Positions 1 to 7,963 of a stretch of DNA of 64,000 nt are shown here, piece by piece. Made by a program: the position numbers and the translations under genes. How positions within the stretch are numbered: the first letter of the stretch is position 1; every line of letters starts with the position of its first letter. Location: NCBI GenBank assembly GCA_001828855.1, contig MHZT01000040.1, positions 261,507 to 325,506 of the forward strand, in the 5' to 3' direction. The DNA comes from Rhodobacterales bacterium RIFCSPHIGHO2_02_FULL_62_130 (GTDB taxonomy: Bacteria; Pseudomonadota; Alphaproteobacteria; Rhodobacterales; Rhodobacteraceae). The notes under the pieces were generated by a model that did no database searches, was not told the origin of the DNA, and saw only the letters and a list, made by a program, of their open reading frames with translations.

Positions 1-1059
1 TTGGCTGCCGGCAAAGCCCACGGCGGCGTCATTGCCCATCACTTGCGCGCAGACCATGGTCAGCGCCTCGGCCTGCGTCGGGTTCACCTTGCCCGGCATG
101 ATCGAGCTGCCCGGCTCGTTTTCCGGCAGGCTAAGTTCGCCCAGACCCGAGCGCGGGCCAGACCCCAGCAGGCGCATGTCATTGGCGATCTTGAACAGGC
201 TGGCGGCTACGGTTTTCAGCGCACCCGAGAACATCACCATCGCGTCATGCGCGGCCAGCGCCTCGAACTTGTTCGGCGCGGTGACGAAGGGCAGGCCGGT
301 GATCGCGGCAATCTGGGCCGCGACGCGGGTATCCCAGCCGACGCGTGTGTTCAGGCCGGTGCCGACAGCAGTGCCGCCCTGTGCCAACTCGTAAATGTCG
401 GGCAGGCACATCTTGACCCGCGCGATGCCCTTTTCAACCTGCTTGGCATAGCCCGAGAATTCCTGACCCAAGGTCAGCGGCGTTGCATCCTGCGTATGGG
501 TGCGGCCGATCTTGATGATATCCTTGAACTCTTCCACCTTGACCAGCAGCGCCGCATGCAGCTTTTCCAGACCCGGCAGCAGCACATCGCGCGCGACCAT
601 GCCGATGGCGACATGCATCGCGGTGGGGAACGTGTCGTTCGAGGATTGCCCCATATTCACATGGTCATTCGGGTGAACCGGCTTTTTGCTGGCCATCACC
701 CCGCCCATCATTTCAATCGCGCGGTTCGAGATTACCTCGTTGGCGTTCATGTTCGACTGGGTGCCGGAACCGGTCTGCCAGACCACCAGCGGGAAGTTGT
801 CGTCAAATTTGCCCTCGATCACCTCGGTTGCGGCGGCGGCAATCGCGTTGCCCAGTTCTGCCGAGATATCGCCTTGGGCGATATTCACCAGCGCGCAGGC
901 CTTCTTGATCACGCCAAGCGCGCGGACGATGGCGATGGGCTGGCGCTCCCACCCGATGGGGAAATTCTGGATCGACCGCTGGGTCTGTGCGCCCCAGTAT
1001 TTGTCGGCGGGAACTTCCAGCGGGCCAAAGCTGTCGGTTTCGGTACGGGTGGCGGACAT
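1..1059 (-). CDS. fumC: Class II fumarate hydratase, C-terminus cut by window edge
   Basis: This is the N-terminal 353 residues of a class II fumarase, which interconverts fumarate and L-malate in the TCA cycle as a cytoplasmic homotetramer. The translation shows the N-terminal signature WGAQTQRS, the substrate-site stretch [12 protein letters not shown] near residue 95, [10 protein letters not shown] in the middle, and the superfamily loop [11 protein letters not shown] near residue 315. Class II fumarases are about 460 residues, so roughly 110 C-terminal residues lie outside the window. The ATG at 1059 is preceded by a strong GGAGG ribosome site, which fixes the start. It is the last visible gene of a leftward run sspB, methyltransferase, fumC; whether they are cotranscribed is not shown. 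Confidence 0.95.
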   Translation of the reverse strand, partial: MSATRTETDSFGPLEVPADKYWGAQTQRSIQNFPIGWERQPIAIVRALGVIKKACALVNIAQGDISAELGNAIAAAATEVIEGKFDDNFPLVVWQTGSGTQSNMNANEVISNRAIEMMGGVMASKKPVHPNDHVNMGQSSNDTFPTAMHVAIGMVARDVLLPGLEKLHAALLVKVEEFKDIIKIGRTHTQDATPLTLGQEFSGYAKQVEKGIARVKMCLPDIYELAQGGTAVGTGLNTRVGWDTRVAAQIAAITGLPFVTAPNKFEALAAHDAMVMFSGALKTVAASLFKIANDMRLLGSGPRSGLGELSLPENEPGSSIMPGKVNPTQAEALTMVCAQVMGNDAAVGFAGSQ

Positions 1060-1096
1060 GGCAAGCCTCCTTGGATGGGTTGCGCGTCTTTTACGA

Positions 1097-1699
1097 TCAG
1101 GTCCGCGCGGAATCAATTGGCATACCGTCGTATACCGAATTTGCCGCAGCCTTTTTGCGGAATGTGTAGACGGTCGCAGGCGGCAGGTTCAGCCAGACCT
1201 TGCGGCCCGCGTCCACTTCAAGACCCAACCGCGCAATCAACTCGTCGCTGACGGGAGGGCGCGGGCCGTAGGTGAACTGCACGAAGATGCCATCTGGGGC
1301 CAGAATATCTACCGCTGCCTTTACGATGGATTCGCGGATCAGCGCAGGCATCGACAGCAGGGGCAGGCCGGAAATTACCGCGCCAACCTGACCCTGGATG
1401 CGATTGGGGGCCTCTTGCGCGCCGGTGTGATGCAGGGTCACGCCCGGAAAGCGTTGCCGCAAATGCGCAGCGAAATCACCGTTCATCTCGAACAGGGTCA
1501 GATCCCGTGTGGCGACTCCGCTGGCCAGAATCGCCTCGGTCAGACGGCCCGTGCCGGGACCAAATTCAACAACCCGTCCGACATCCGGCCCAAGGTCGCG
1601 CGCCATCGCCCGGCCAAGCCAACGGGATGACGGCGCAATCGCCGAAATATCCTTTGGATTGGTGAACAATTGGCGAAGAAATAGCAAAGCTTCCGGCAT
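1097..1699 (-). CDS. PmtA-like phospholipid N-methyltransferase
   Basis: This 200-residue protein is a class I SAM-dependent methyltransferase. The opening region ([18 protein letters not shown]) followed by the SAM-binding motif [15 protein letters not shown] at about residues 44-58 is the arrangement of alphaproteobacterial PmtA enzymes, which methylate phosphatidylethanolamine towards phosphatidylcholine at the membrane. A conserved-looking [13 protein letters not shown] segment lies near residue 140. The start at 1699 has a GGAAGG ribosome site. It sits 37 bases upstream of fumC, in the same direction. The family also contains methyltransferases annotated loosely as rRNA adenine methylases, so the lipid substrate is inferred from similarity only. 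Confidence 0.7.
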   Translation of the reverse strand: MPEALLFLRQLFTNPKDISAIAPSSRWLGRAMARDLGPDVGRVVEFGPGTGRLTEAILASGVATRDLTLFEMNGDFAAHLRQRFPGVTLHHTGAQEAPNRIQGQVGAVISGLPLLSMPALIRESIVKAAVDILAPDGIFVQFTYGPRPPVSDELIARLGLEVDAGRKVWLNLPPATVYTFRKKAAANSVYDGMPIDSART

Positions 1700-1740
1700 G
1701 TTCTGGCCTTCCTAGGGATCGGTGCGGCCCGAATGCCGGG

Positions 1741-2199
1741 TTATTGCTTGCGGAATTTGTCAAGCCGGACGATCTGCGCGTCCTGATGCGGCGGCGTCGG
1801 ATCGTCGTCAGGTCCGTCGTCCTCTTCATCCTCGTCGTCCTCTTCTTCATGCGTTTCAAAGCGCAGGCCGAATTCGACGGAAGGGTCGACAAAGGTGCGA
1901 ACGGAATCAAAGGGAATCACAAGCGGTTCAGGATTGTTGCCAAAGTTCAGCGTGACCGAAAAGCCATCATCGGTGACGATCAGGTTTTCGAACCAATGCT
2001 GGATCACCACCGTCATTTCTTCGGGATAGCGCGCATGCAGCCAATCCGCGATCTTCACGCCCGCCACATTGGTGTCGAAGGTGATAAAGAAGTGATGCGC
2101 GCCGGGCAGGCCGTTTGCAGCCACGTCCTTGAGAACGGTCTGAATCAAGCCCCGCATCGCGCGGTGCATCAGGTTCCCGTAATCAATCGATTTCGCCAT
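1741..2199 (-). CDS. sspB: SspB family ClpXP adaptor
   Basis: This 152-residue protein matches the alphaproteobacterial SspB-alpha family, adaptors that deliver ssrA-tagged peptides to the ClpXP protease. It begins MAKSIDYGNLMHRAMRGLI, has the peptide-binding beta-barrel segment HHFFITFDTNVAGV near residue 40, and ends in a very acidic linker (about residues 114-135) followed by a basic tip, VRLDKFRK, the expected ClpX-docking tail. An in-frame ATG exists at 2229, but the one at 2199 has GGAGAAAGGG at the right distance and was chosen. The tmRNA gene that makes its substrate lies only 1.4 kb away on the same strand. Confidence 0.88.
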   Translation of the reverse strand: MAKSIDYGNLMHRAMRGLIQTVLKDVAANGLPGAHHFFITFDTNVAGVKIADWLHARYPEEMTVVIQHWFENLIVTDDGFSVTLNFGNNPEPLVIPFDSVRTFVDPSVEFGLRFETHEEEDDEDEEDDGPDDDPTPPHQDAQIVRLDKFRKQ

Positions 2200-2263
2200 A
2201 CTGCACCCTTTCTCCAATTCAGCCAGCATAGGGGATTCGATCCCGAAGGAAAGGGGGGGCGGG

Positions 2264-3511
2264 TCAGATCAACGCAAAGCCTGCGCTGGTCAGGGCGGTC
2301 AGGGCCAACACCGCAGGCAAGGGCCAGTGCCGCCAAAGCAGCAGATAGGCGGCAACAAGTGCCAAAACGCTGGCGAAAAGGCGCAGGCTTTGGGGGTCTG
2401 GCAGGATCAGGTGCAGCGGGCCTGCCTCGAACATTGCGACCTTTGCGAAAAAGACATGGGTCGCAAACCATAGCGACAGATTGGCGATGACGCCCACCAC
2501 GGCTGCGGTGATGGCGGCCAAAGCCTGTCCAAGGCGCGGTTGGGCGGTCAGGCGGGCCAGATAGGGCGCGCCGGCAAATATCCAAAGGAAACAAGGCACA
2601 AAGGTCATCCACAGCGCCACAGCCGCCGCCAGCAGGCCCAGACCCGGACCGCCCTGACGATAGCCCGCCATATAGCCCACGAATTCCGTCACCAGAATCA
2701 GCGGCCCCGGCGTGGTTTCCGCCAGCCCCAGCCCGTCCATCATCTGCGGCAGCGTCAGCCAGCCCTTGTCCTGCACCACCGCCTGCGCCATCCACGCAAG
2801 CACCGCATAGGCCCCACCAAAGGTCACGACGGCCAGCTTGGAAAAGAACAGCCCGATCTGGAACAGCAGCCCGCCCTCTATCAACCAAAGTGCGGCCAAG
2901 GGCAGCAGCCAAACCGCAAGCCAGATTGCAACCGTCTGCCCTGTTTTGGCATTTTGCGGGGGTGGGGCCGCACTGGTTTGGCCGGGTGTTGATAAAAGCC
3001 CCCAAACTCCGGCGGCCAGAATGACGACAGGAAACGGCACAGCAAAGGCGAACAGCGCCAAGAACGCAAGCCCCGCAATGACCCAATGGCCGCGCCGCTT
3101 TAGAGCGCGTTTGGCCACGCGGAGCAGGGACTCGACCACAATGGCAACCACGGCGGCCTGCACGCCGGTGAACAGGGCCGCGACCAAGGGCAGTTGCCCG
3201 AAGGCGGCGTAGATTATCGACAGTGCCAGCACTACAAAGGCGCCGGGCAGCACGAACAGCAGCCCCGCAACCAGCCCGCCGCGCGTGCCATGGGTGCGCC
3301 AGCCGATCCATGTGGCCAGTTGCATCGCCTCGGGACCGGGCAAGAGCATGCAAAACGACAGCGCCGAAAGATACTCGGCTTCGCTGATCCAGCGCCTTTC
3401 CTCGACCAGCCTGCGGTGCATCAGCGCGATTTGCGCGGCGGGGCCGCCAAAGGATAACAGCCCGATGCGGGCAAATTCACGGGTCAGGTCGGACAGGCTG
3501 GGGCTTTGCAT
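2264..3511 (-). CDS. chrA: Chromate transporter, two-domain ChrA (CHR family)
   Basis: This 415-residue inner-membrane protein belongs to the CHR family of chromate efflux transporters. It has two homologous halves: the N-terminal one opens with LLSFGGPAAQIALMHRRLV near residue 18 followed by the proline-rich LLPGPEAMQLATW, and the C-terminal one repeats the theme with VVTFGGAYAVLAWM near residue 230 and ETTPGPLIL. A long form of about 400 residues is normal for proteobacterial ChrA. Many hydrophobic segments are visible. There is no chrB or other chromate regulator beside it, so the inducer and even the physiological substrate remain open. It is 64 bases upstream of sspB on the same strand. 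Confidence 0.9.
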   Translation of the reverse strand: MQSPSLSDLTREFARIGLLSFGGPAAQIALMHRRLVEERRWISEAEYLSALSFCMLLPGPEAMQLATWIGWRTHGTRGGLVAGLLFVLPGAFVVLALSIIYAAFGQLPLVAALFTGVQAAVVAIVVESLLRVAKRALKRRGHWVIAGLAFLALFAFAVPFPVVILAAGVWGLLSTPGQTSAAPPPQNAKTGQTVAIWLAVWLLPLAALWLIEGGLLFQIGLFFSKLAVVTFGGAYAVLAWMAQAVVQDKGWLTLPQMMDGLGLAETTPGPLILVTEFVGYMAGYRQGGPGLGLLAAAVALWMTFVPCFLWIFAGAPYLARLTAQPRLGQALAAITAAVVGVIANLSLWFATHVFFAKVAMFEAGPLHLILPDPQSLRLFASVLALVAAYLLLWRHWPLPAVLALTALTSAGFALI

Positions 3512-3594
3512 GACGGCAGTCTAAGCCGTGGTCATGACAGAAGGAAGACAGCACTAGCCGATGCAGGCCGCCCGCAAAACCGATGCAAAATCAG

Positions 3595-3975
3595 GGGTAA
3601 GGTGCCGGATTCTGTTGCCAGGTTCCGGCGGACCCCGCCTTACGCGGCTAAGCGCAAGGACTTAGTTTCGGCTACTCGAACTGCTTACGCAGCCAGAGCA
3701 TATGCCGGAGCACGGTTGTCATTGGCAACTGTACGTTTGCACCGATAACGGTGGTAGCTCACCGAGCAAAAGCTGGCCCCTTTAGACGTTCGTCGATCCT
3801 GTTTCGACCCCAATCGCCCGCAATGCCGGGAATGTTGGTGGAGTCGCCGGGTACCGCCCCCGGGTCCGAGCCGTTTATTATGGGTGCGTTTATCGCCATA
3901 GTCCGGATTGCTCCGGACACTGGCAATATAGGTGGCGGCTTGCGGCTTCACAAGCCCGCGCGCGGCGTGGGGTAG
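3595..3975 (-). ncRNA. ssrA: Permuted two-piece tmRNA (alpha-type ssrA)
   Basis: The minus strand carries a circularly permuted tmRNA gene. The acceptor piece comes first and ends in CUCCACCA at 3836; a spacer of about 24 bases follows, and the coding piece starts with GGGGUCG at 3811. GGGGUCG pairs over seven bases with CGACUCC of the acceptor piece, rebuilding the tRNA-like stem, and a T-arm-like CCGGG/CCCGG stem lies just before the 3' end. The tag reading frame (3685-3726) encodes ANDNRAPAYALAA and stops with UAA. Tagged proteins of stalled ribosomes would go to ClpXP, helped by the nearby SspB. The outer limits given are approximate. Confidence 0.93.
3685..3726 (-). other. ssrA: tmRNA proteolysis-tag reading frame
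   Basis: Fourteen codons on the minus strand read ANDNRAPAYALAA followed by UAA. The ANDN start and the LAA-type end are the expected features of alphaproteobacterial ssrA tags: the first part contacts SspB and the terminal Ala-Ala is recognised by ClpX. This internal frame is not a free-standing gene. Confidence 0.93.
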
Positions 3976-3989
3976 GAATTTCCCTTCGC

Positions 3990-4023
3990 GGCAAAAGCAA
4001 AGGCGCGCCATCTGGCGCGCCTT
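3990..4023 (-). terminator. Intrinsic terminator of the PDZ protein gene
   Basis: On the minus strand, GGCGCGCC (4014-4021), a four-base loop and GGCGCGCC (4002-4009) form a perfect eight-pair stem followed by TTTGCTTTTG. It lies just after the stop codon of the PDZ protein gene and just before the tmRNA gene, so it should insulate the two. Confidence 0.8.
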
Positions 4024-4045
4024 CTTCGGGCCGAACGATCTGACT

Positions 4046-5245
4046 TCAGCAGATCAGATTGCCTTCATCGTCATAATAGCACTCGCCACCGTCACCAGAG
4101 TCCTGCGCGGGTTCCTCATAAGCCGGTTCTTCATATGCAGGCTCTTCGGGGGCGGGTTCCTCGTAGGCGGGTTCTTCGGGAGCTGGCTCTTCGGGAGCAG
4201 GCTCTTCGTAGGCGGGTTCTTCAGCAAGAGGCTCCTCGTAGGATTCCTCCTGCATGGGGTCTTCATAGCTTTGGTCGTCTGCTGGCTCTTCATAGGCTTG
4301 GTCCGCTTCCGGTTCCGCATAGGCTTCATCCTGCGAAGCGTCGTCGTAAGTCTCTGGCACCTGCTCATCTGTCGCAGGATCTTCATAGGTTTGATCCTGC
4401 GATGCCTCGTCATAAGCATCGGCATCAGGCTCTGCCGTTGCGGCATCATCATAGCCTTGGTCTTCGTAAACCTGCGCCTCGGGCTGATCGTCGTAGTAAA
4501 CCTCGGTCGAGGTGTATTCCGAATAGAATTCTTCGGAATAGACGTATTCGTTCACTTCGGTGATGTAATCCTCGTCATGCCACACCAGATCATCGGACGG
4601 GGTGTCATAGTAGAACACCGTTTCGGTGGATTCGATTGCGGTGATATAGGTTTCGGTGATGATCACCTGCTCGACATAATAGGTCGAATATTCGTAGATC
4701 TCGTAGAAACGCGGCTCGTAATAGGTATAATACTCAATGTAATTAAAGCTTTGGGAGGTGTATCCCCGCCACCGCCCCACGGTTTCAAGCGCCACGGGCT
4801 GTTGGTAAACTTCGGCGGCGATCTCGACAATGGCGCGCTTTTTGCGGTTCTTGCGGGTGCCGTCAAAGGTGAAATAGCTGTTCCCCTTGTTCAGCCAATA
4901 ACGCACCATACTGTCCACATCGACGGGGCGGCGGATCAGCTTGCCATCGACCTGCGAAATCACATCGCCGGGTTCAAAGCCATAAAGCTCGCCAATCCCG
5001 CCCGGTTGCACCGAAACCACAACCGCGCCTGCGGCTTTCTTGCCCAGCTTGAACTTGGACCGCACCTCTTTGGTGACAGGCATCAGCACGACATCAAGGG
5101 CTTGGGACACATAGGGCTCGGGCAAAGCCCCCTTGGCCTGTACCGAGGTTGCACCGATCACAACCGACAGCGCCAAGGCTCCCGCCAGACAAAAAGACAA
5201 CAAGCGATGCCAGACAACACGCGGGTAAAACTGGACAGACGGCAT
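4046..5245 (-). CDS. Exported PDZ-domain protein with acidic tyrosine-rich repeat tail
   Basis: This 399-residue protein has a signal peptide (residues 1 to about 37, cleavage after SVQA) and one PDZ-like domain around residues 65-130 (GAVVVSVQPGGIGELYGFEPGDVI). There is no protease domain. Residues 165-245 are very rich in tyrosine, threonine and glutamate. Residues 245-395 are extremely acidic, with repeats of the kind EEPAYEEPAPEEPA near the end. The last residues are ECYYDDEGNLIC, with two cysteines. A periplasmic or surface scaffold that binds peptides or cations is possible, but I do not recognise a named family and no function should be assumed. The gene has its own terminator and stands alone between ssrA and the binding-protein gene. 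Confidence 0.82.
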   Translation of the reverse strand: MPSVQFYPRVVWHRLLSFCLAGALALSVVIGATSVQAKGALPEPYVSQALDVVLMPVTKEVRSKFKLGKKAAGAVVVSVQPGGIGELYGFEPGDVISQVDGKLIRRPVDVDSMVRYWLNKGNSYFTFDGTRKNRKKRAIVEIAAEVYQQPVALETVGRWRGYTSQSFNYIEYYTYYEPRFYEIYEYSTYYVEQVIITETYITAIESTETVFYYDTPSDDLVWHDEDYITEVNEYVYSEEFYSEYTSTEVYYDDQPEAQVYEDQGYDDAATAEPDADAYDEASQDQTYEDPATDEQVPETYDDASQDEAYAEPEADQAYEEPADDQSYEDPMQEESYEEPLAEEPAYEEPAPEEPAPEEPAYEEPAPEEPAYEEPAYEEPAQDSGDGGECYYDDEGNLIC

Positions 5246-5380
5246 TAGGCACTCCGGGGCAATTTCAATCTCGAAAGATCAAACGGCGCGGCAGGCTTTG
5301 TCCAACGATATTTCTGAATGTTTTGGCCGAGATAGGCGTGGCGGGCGAAAAAGACACATTTGCCCTGTGGCATATTCGCA

Positions 5381-5411
5381 TGAAAAAAACCGCCCGAAAG
5401 ATCGGGCGGTT
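5381..5411 (-). terminator. Intrinsic terminator of the polyamine-type binding protein gene
   Basis: ACCGCCCGA (5389-5397) and TCGGGCGGT (5402-5410) form a perfect nine-pair stem with a four-base loop. Read on the minus strand it is followed by a run of seven T residues, a classic rho-independent terminator 24 bases beyond the stop codon of the binding-protein gene. Confidence 0.9.
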
Positions 5412-5434
5412 CTATTGCGCTGACAGTCAGAAGA

Positions 5435-6484
5435 TCAGAAGCCAGACTTGATCAGTTCAAACTCTTGGGTCATGCGATCACGCATGGCCGGATCAATCGG
5501 AACCTGGCTCAACAAGGTGCCGGTGACAGGATCGACATCACCCGCAGCCAGTTCTTCATTGCTGATCATCGCCATTGCCGCATCATTGGAATGGGCATAG
5601 CCAAAGTTTTCCAGCAAACCTTTGGCCGAGCCGTGATCCAGCCAAGCGTTGATGAAGTCATAGGCCTTGTCTTCGCTGCCGGGGGCGTCCTTGAAGTTGA
5701 CGTAACCACAGAACCACGTCGCCACACCTTCGGTCGGGGTGCGGTTGAAGGCTACGGGGATATTTTCGGCCTTCATTGCGGCAACGCCATCATTCCACGA
5801 CCACGACACCACAACCTCGCCCGTTTTCATCAACTGGGCGTTTTCCGAAGGGTCGGCCCAATAGGTGCGGACATTGGCATGGGCCTGACGCAGCCAAGCG
5901 GCGGCGGCGGCGAATTGTTCTTCGGTGATGTTGGACCAATCCGAAACGCCGGTGGCCAGAAGCGCCAGCGACCACGTATCGTCGGTGTTGTTCGGCAGGG
6001 CAATGCGGCCCGCAAAGGCCGGATCGATAAACACATTCAGCGAGGCGACCTGCTCGGGCTTCACCTGCTCGGTGTTATAGGCAATCGCGGTGTAGGCGTA
6101 GTCGGTGGGGATATACCAGACGCCAGTGTCATCCGCGAAAATCTTGGAATCCTTGAAGCGCGCGGCGATATTGCCGTATTCGGGAATACGCGCGACATCC
6201 CACGGTTCGATCAACCCCGCGTCACGGTATTTCTGCACCATCTGCGAGCAGGGATGCGCCACGTCGGCCTTGAAGCCCGACGACACTTTCTGGAACGCCT
6301 CGTCATCATCGCCGAAGAAGGCATAGGTCGGCATGTCGTCATGTTTGGCCACATAGCCCTCGATGAGGGCCTGATTCTCGAAACCGGCCCAGTCGAAAAC
6401 GGTCAGTTCGGGATCGGCAGCCGAAGCGGCTGTGGCAAGCGCCAGAACGGCGGCTCCGGCAAGCAGATAGGTGGAACGGGTCAT
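5435..6484 (-). CDS. ABC transporter substrate-binding protein, spermidine/putrescine (PotD) type
   Basis: This 349-residue periplasmic protein has a signal peptide ending ATAASA at about residue 22. The mature part starts ELTVFDWAGFENQALIEGY, typical of PotD/PotF-like binding proteins of polyamine ABC importers, and continues with FKADVAHPCSQ and VWYIPTDYAYTAIAYN, which resemble the ligand-site segments of the family. No permease or ATPase gene is adjacent: it is flanked by its own terminator and by a divergent reductase gene. It is therefore an orphan binding protein that must use a transporter encoded elsewhere or act as a sensor. The exact ligand cannot be told from sequence. Confidence 0.83.
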   Translation of the reverse strand: MTRSTYLLAGAAVLALATAASAADPELTVFDWAGFENQALIEGYVAKHDDMPTYAFFGDDDEAFQKVSSGFKADVAHPCSQMVQKYRDAGLIEPWDVARIPEYGNIAARFKDSKIFADDTGVWYIPTDYAYTAIAYNTEQVKPEQVASLNVFIDPAFAGRIALPNNTDDTWSLALLATGVSDWSNITEEQFAAAAAWLRQAHANVRTYWADPSENAQLMKTGEVVVSWSWNDGVAAMKAENIPVAFNRTPTEGVATWFCGYVNFKDAPGSEDKAYDFINAWLDHGSAKGLLENFGYAHSNDAAMAMISNEELAAGDVDPVTGTLLSQVPIDPAMRDRMTQEFELIKSGF

Positions 6485-6658
6485 AAAGGCTCCTTCGGTT
6501 GTGCTTGCGACCTTGGCCGTTGCGCGGGCCGGTCACGATGACAACAGTTTAGTGCTGGTTTTCGGTCATGCAATTAATAAGATTTGTCAGGCACGGTCGC
6601 AGGCGGCATTTCGGCTGCGTGACCGCGGAAAATACTGGCAGAAAAAGGGGCGCAGGCG

Positions 6659-7651
6659 ATGTTTCGGGCTTTGGTGCTGGAAAAAGGGGCAGACGGGGCG
6701 GCTTTGGCCTCGGTGCAGGAGGTGGACGAGGCGCGCTTGCCCGAGGGTGAGGTGACCGTTGCGGTCGAGTATTCGACGCTGAACTACAAGGACGGGCTGT
6801 GCCTGTCGGCCAATGGCGGCGGGTTGGTGCGGAGCTATCCGCATGTGGCCGGGGTCGATTTCGCGGGGGTGGTCGAGGCATCGTCCGATCCGCGTTATAG
6901 CGCGGGCGACCGTGTGGTGCTGACCGGCTGGCGCGTGGGCGAGGTGCATTGGGGCGGCTATGCCACCCGCGCGCGGGTGCGGGCCGACTGGCTGGTGCCG
7001 CTGCCCGCCACGATTTCAACGCGCGACGCGATGGCGGTCGGCACGGCAGGTTTTACCGCGATGCTGGCGGTGATGGCGCTGGAGGATCACGGACTGACGC
7101 CTGCGGCGGGCGAGGTTCTGGTGACAGGTGCTGCGGGCGGCGTCGGGTCGGTCGCCGTGGCGGTGCTGGCGGCGCGGGGCTATCAGGTGGCCGCCGTGAC
7201 AGGGCGGCCCGAGACGGAACCCTATCTGCGCGCTTTGGGGGCATCGCGGATCATCCCGCGCGCCGATCTGGCCGAGACGGTAAAGCGTCCTTTGGAATCA
7301 GAGGTTTGGGCGGGCTGCATCGATGCTGTTGGCGGCGCGATGCTGGCGCGGGTCTTGGGCCAGATGAAACACCGCGCCAGCGTAGCGGCTGTGGGGCTGG
7401 CAGGCGGCGCGGCGCTGCCTGCCACGGTGATCCCCTTCCTTTTACGCGGGGTCAATCTGCTTGGCATCGATTCCGTGCTGTCACCCTTGTCCGAACGGCT
7501 GCGGGCTTGGGGGCGGATTGCATCGGAACTGCCGATGGCAAAGCTGGCGGCGATGGTGACCGAGGTCGGTTTGGCCGAGGTTCCGGCCTTGGGCGCTGCC
7601 ATTCTGCGCGGCGAGGTGCAGGGGCGGATCGTGGTGGATGTGCGTCGCTAG
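6659..7651 (+). CDS. acuI: AcuI/YhdH-family acrylyl-CoA reductase
   Basis: This 330-residue medium-chain dehydrogenase/reductase matches the YhdH/AcuI family, NADPH-dependent reductases that convert acryloyl-CoA to propionyl-CoA. Visible features are STLNYKDGLCLSANGG near residue 40, the PHVAGVDFAGVV segment, VGTAGFTAMLAVMALE near residue 125, and the nucleotide-binding motif VTGAAGGVGSVAV near residue 152. Zinc ligands of classical alcohol dehydrogenases are absent, as expected. The start ATG at 6659 follows AGGGGCGCAGGCG. There are no DMSP lyase or demethylase genes around it, so the role is more likely 3-hydroxypropionate/acrylate detoxification than DMSP catabolism. It appears to be a single-gene unit. 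Confidence 0.85.
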   Translation: MFRALVLEKGADGAALASVQEVDEARLPEGEVTVAVEYSTLNYKDGLCLSANGGGLVRSYPHVAGVDFAGVVEASSDPRYSAGDRVVLTGWRVGEVHWGGYATRARVRADWLVPLPATISTRDAMAVGTAGFTAMLAVMALEDHGLTPAAGEVLVTGAAGGVGSVAVAVLAARGYQVAAVTGRPETEPYLRALGASRIIPRADLAETVKRPLESEVWAGCIDAVGGAMLARVLGQMKHRASVAAVGLAGGAALPATVIPFLLRGVNLLGIDSVLSPLSERLRAWGRIASELPMAKLAAMVTEVGLAEVPALGAAILRGEVQGRIVVDVRR

Positions 7652-7963
7652 GACCGTCTGCTTGGCGGGCTGCGATGGGGGTTTCACACCCCCAAACCTG
7701 TGTTTTCTTGCAGAAAACACAGGCCCCCCGCGGGATATTTGAACGAAGAGGATGACAATTTTAGGAAAATTGTCGGGGTCTCCGGCGGGGGTTTACCGCG
7801 CAAAATGGCTTGGTTAAGGTAGCGGCGATGACCTGCGGCGGATGCCGTTCGGTCTCTGCCACGGCACCTTTGCGGGGCTTTGGCTGGCTGGAAGACCTGC
7901 CGCGGCTTGGGGAGTTGCCCGAGGGTAAGGGATTTCGCCGGCCACAGTCTGGAACGCAATGCA
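7652..7963 (+). other. Intergenic stretch with three consecutive stem-loops
   Basis: No clear gene is seen. Three hairpins follow one another: GGGGT/ACCCC around 7675-7693, CCTGTGTTTTC (7697-7707) with GAAAACACAGG (7713-7723), and GACAATTTT (7754-7762) with AAAATTGTC (7766-7774). Between them lies GCGGGATATTTGAACGAAG, which resembles a phrase I recall as frequent in Rhodobacteraceae intergenic regions. The first two hairpins may terminate the acuI transcript. A small cysteine-containing reading frame (7828-7989) is treated as a finding, not a gene. Confidence 0.5.

Noticed and set aside
6659..7651. DMSP catabolism locus based on the AcuI-like reductase
   Set aside because: No DMSP lyase, demethylase or acuR/acuK gene is nearby; the reductase alone does not support DMSP use.
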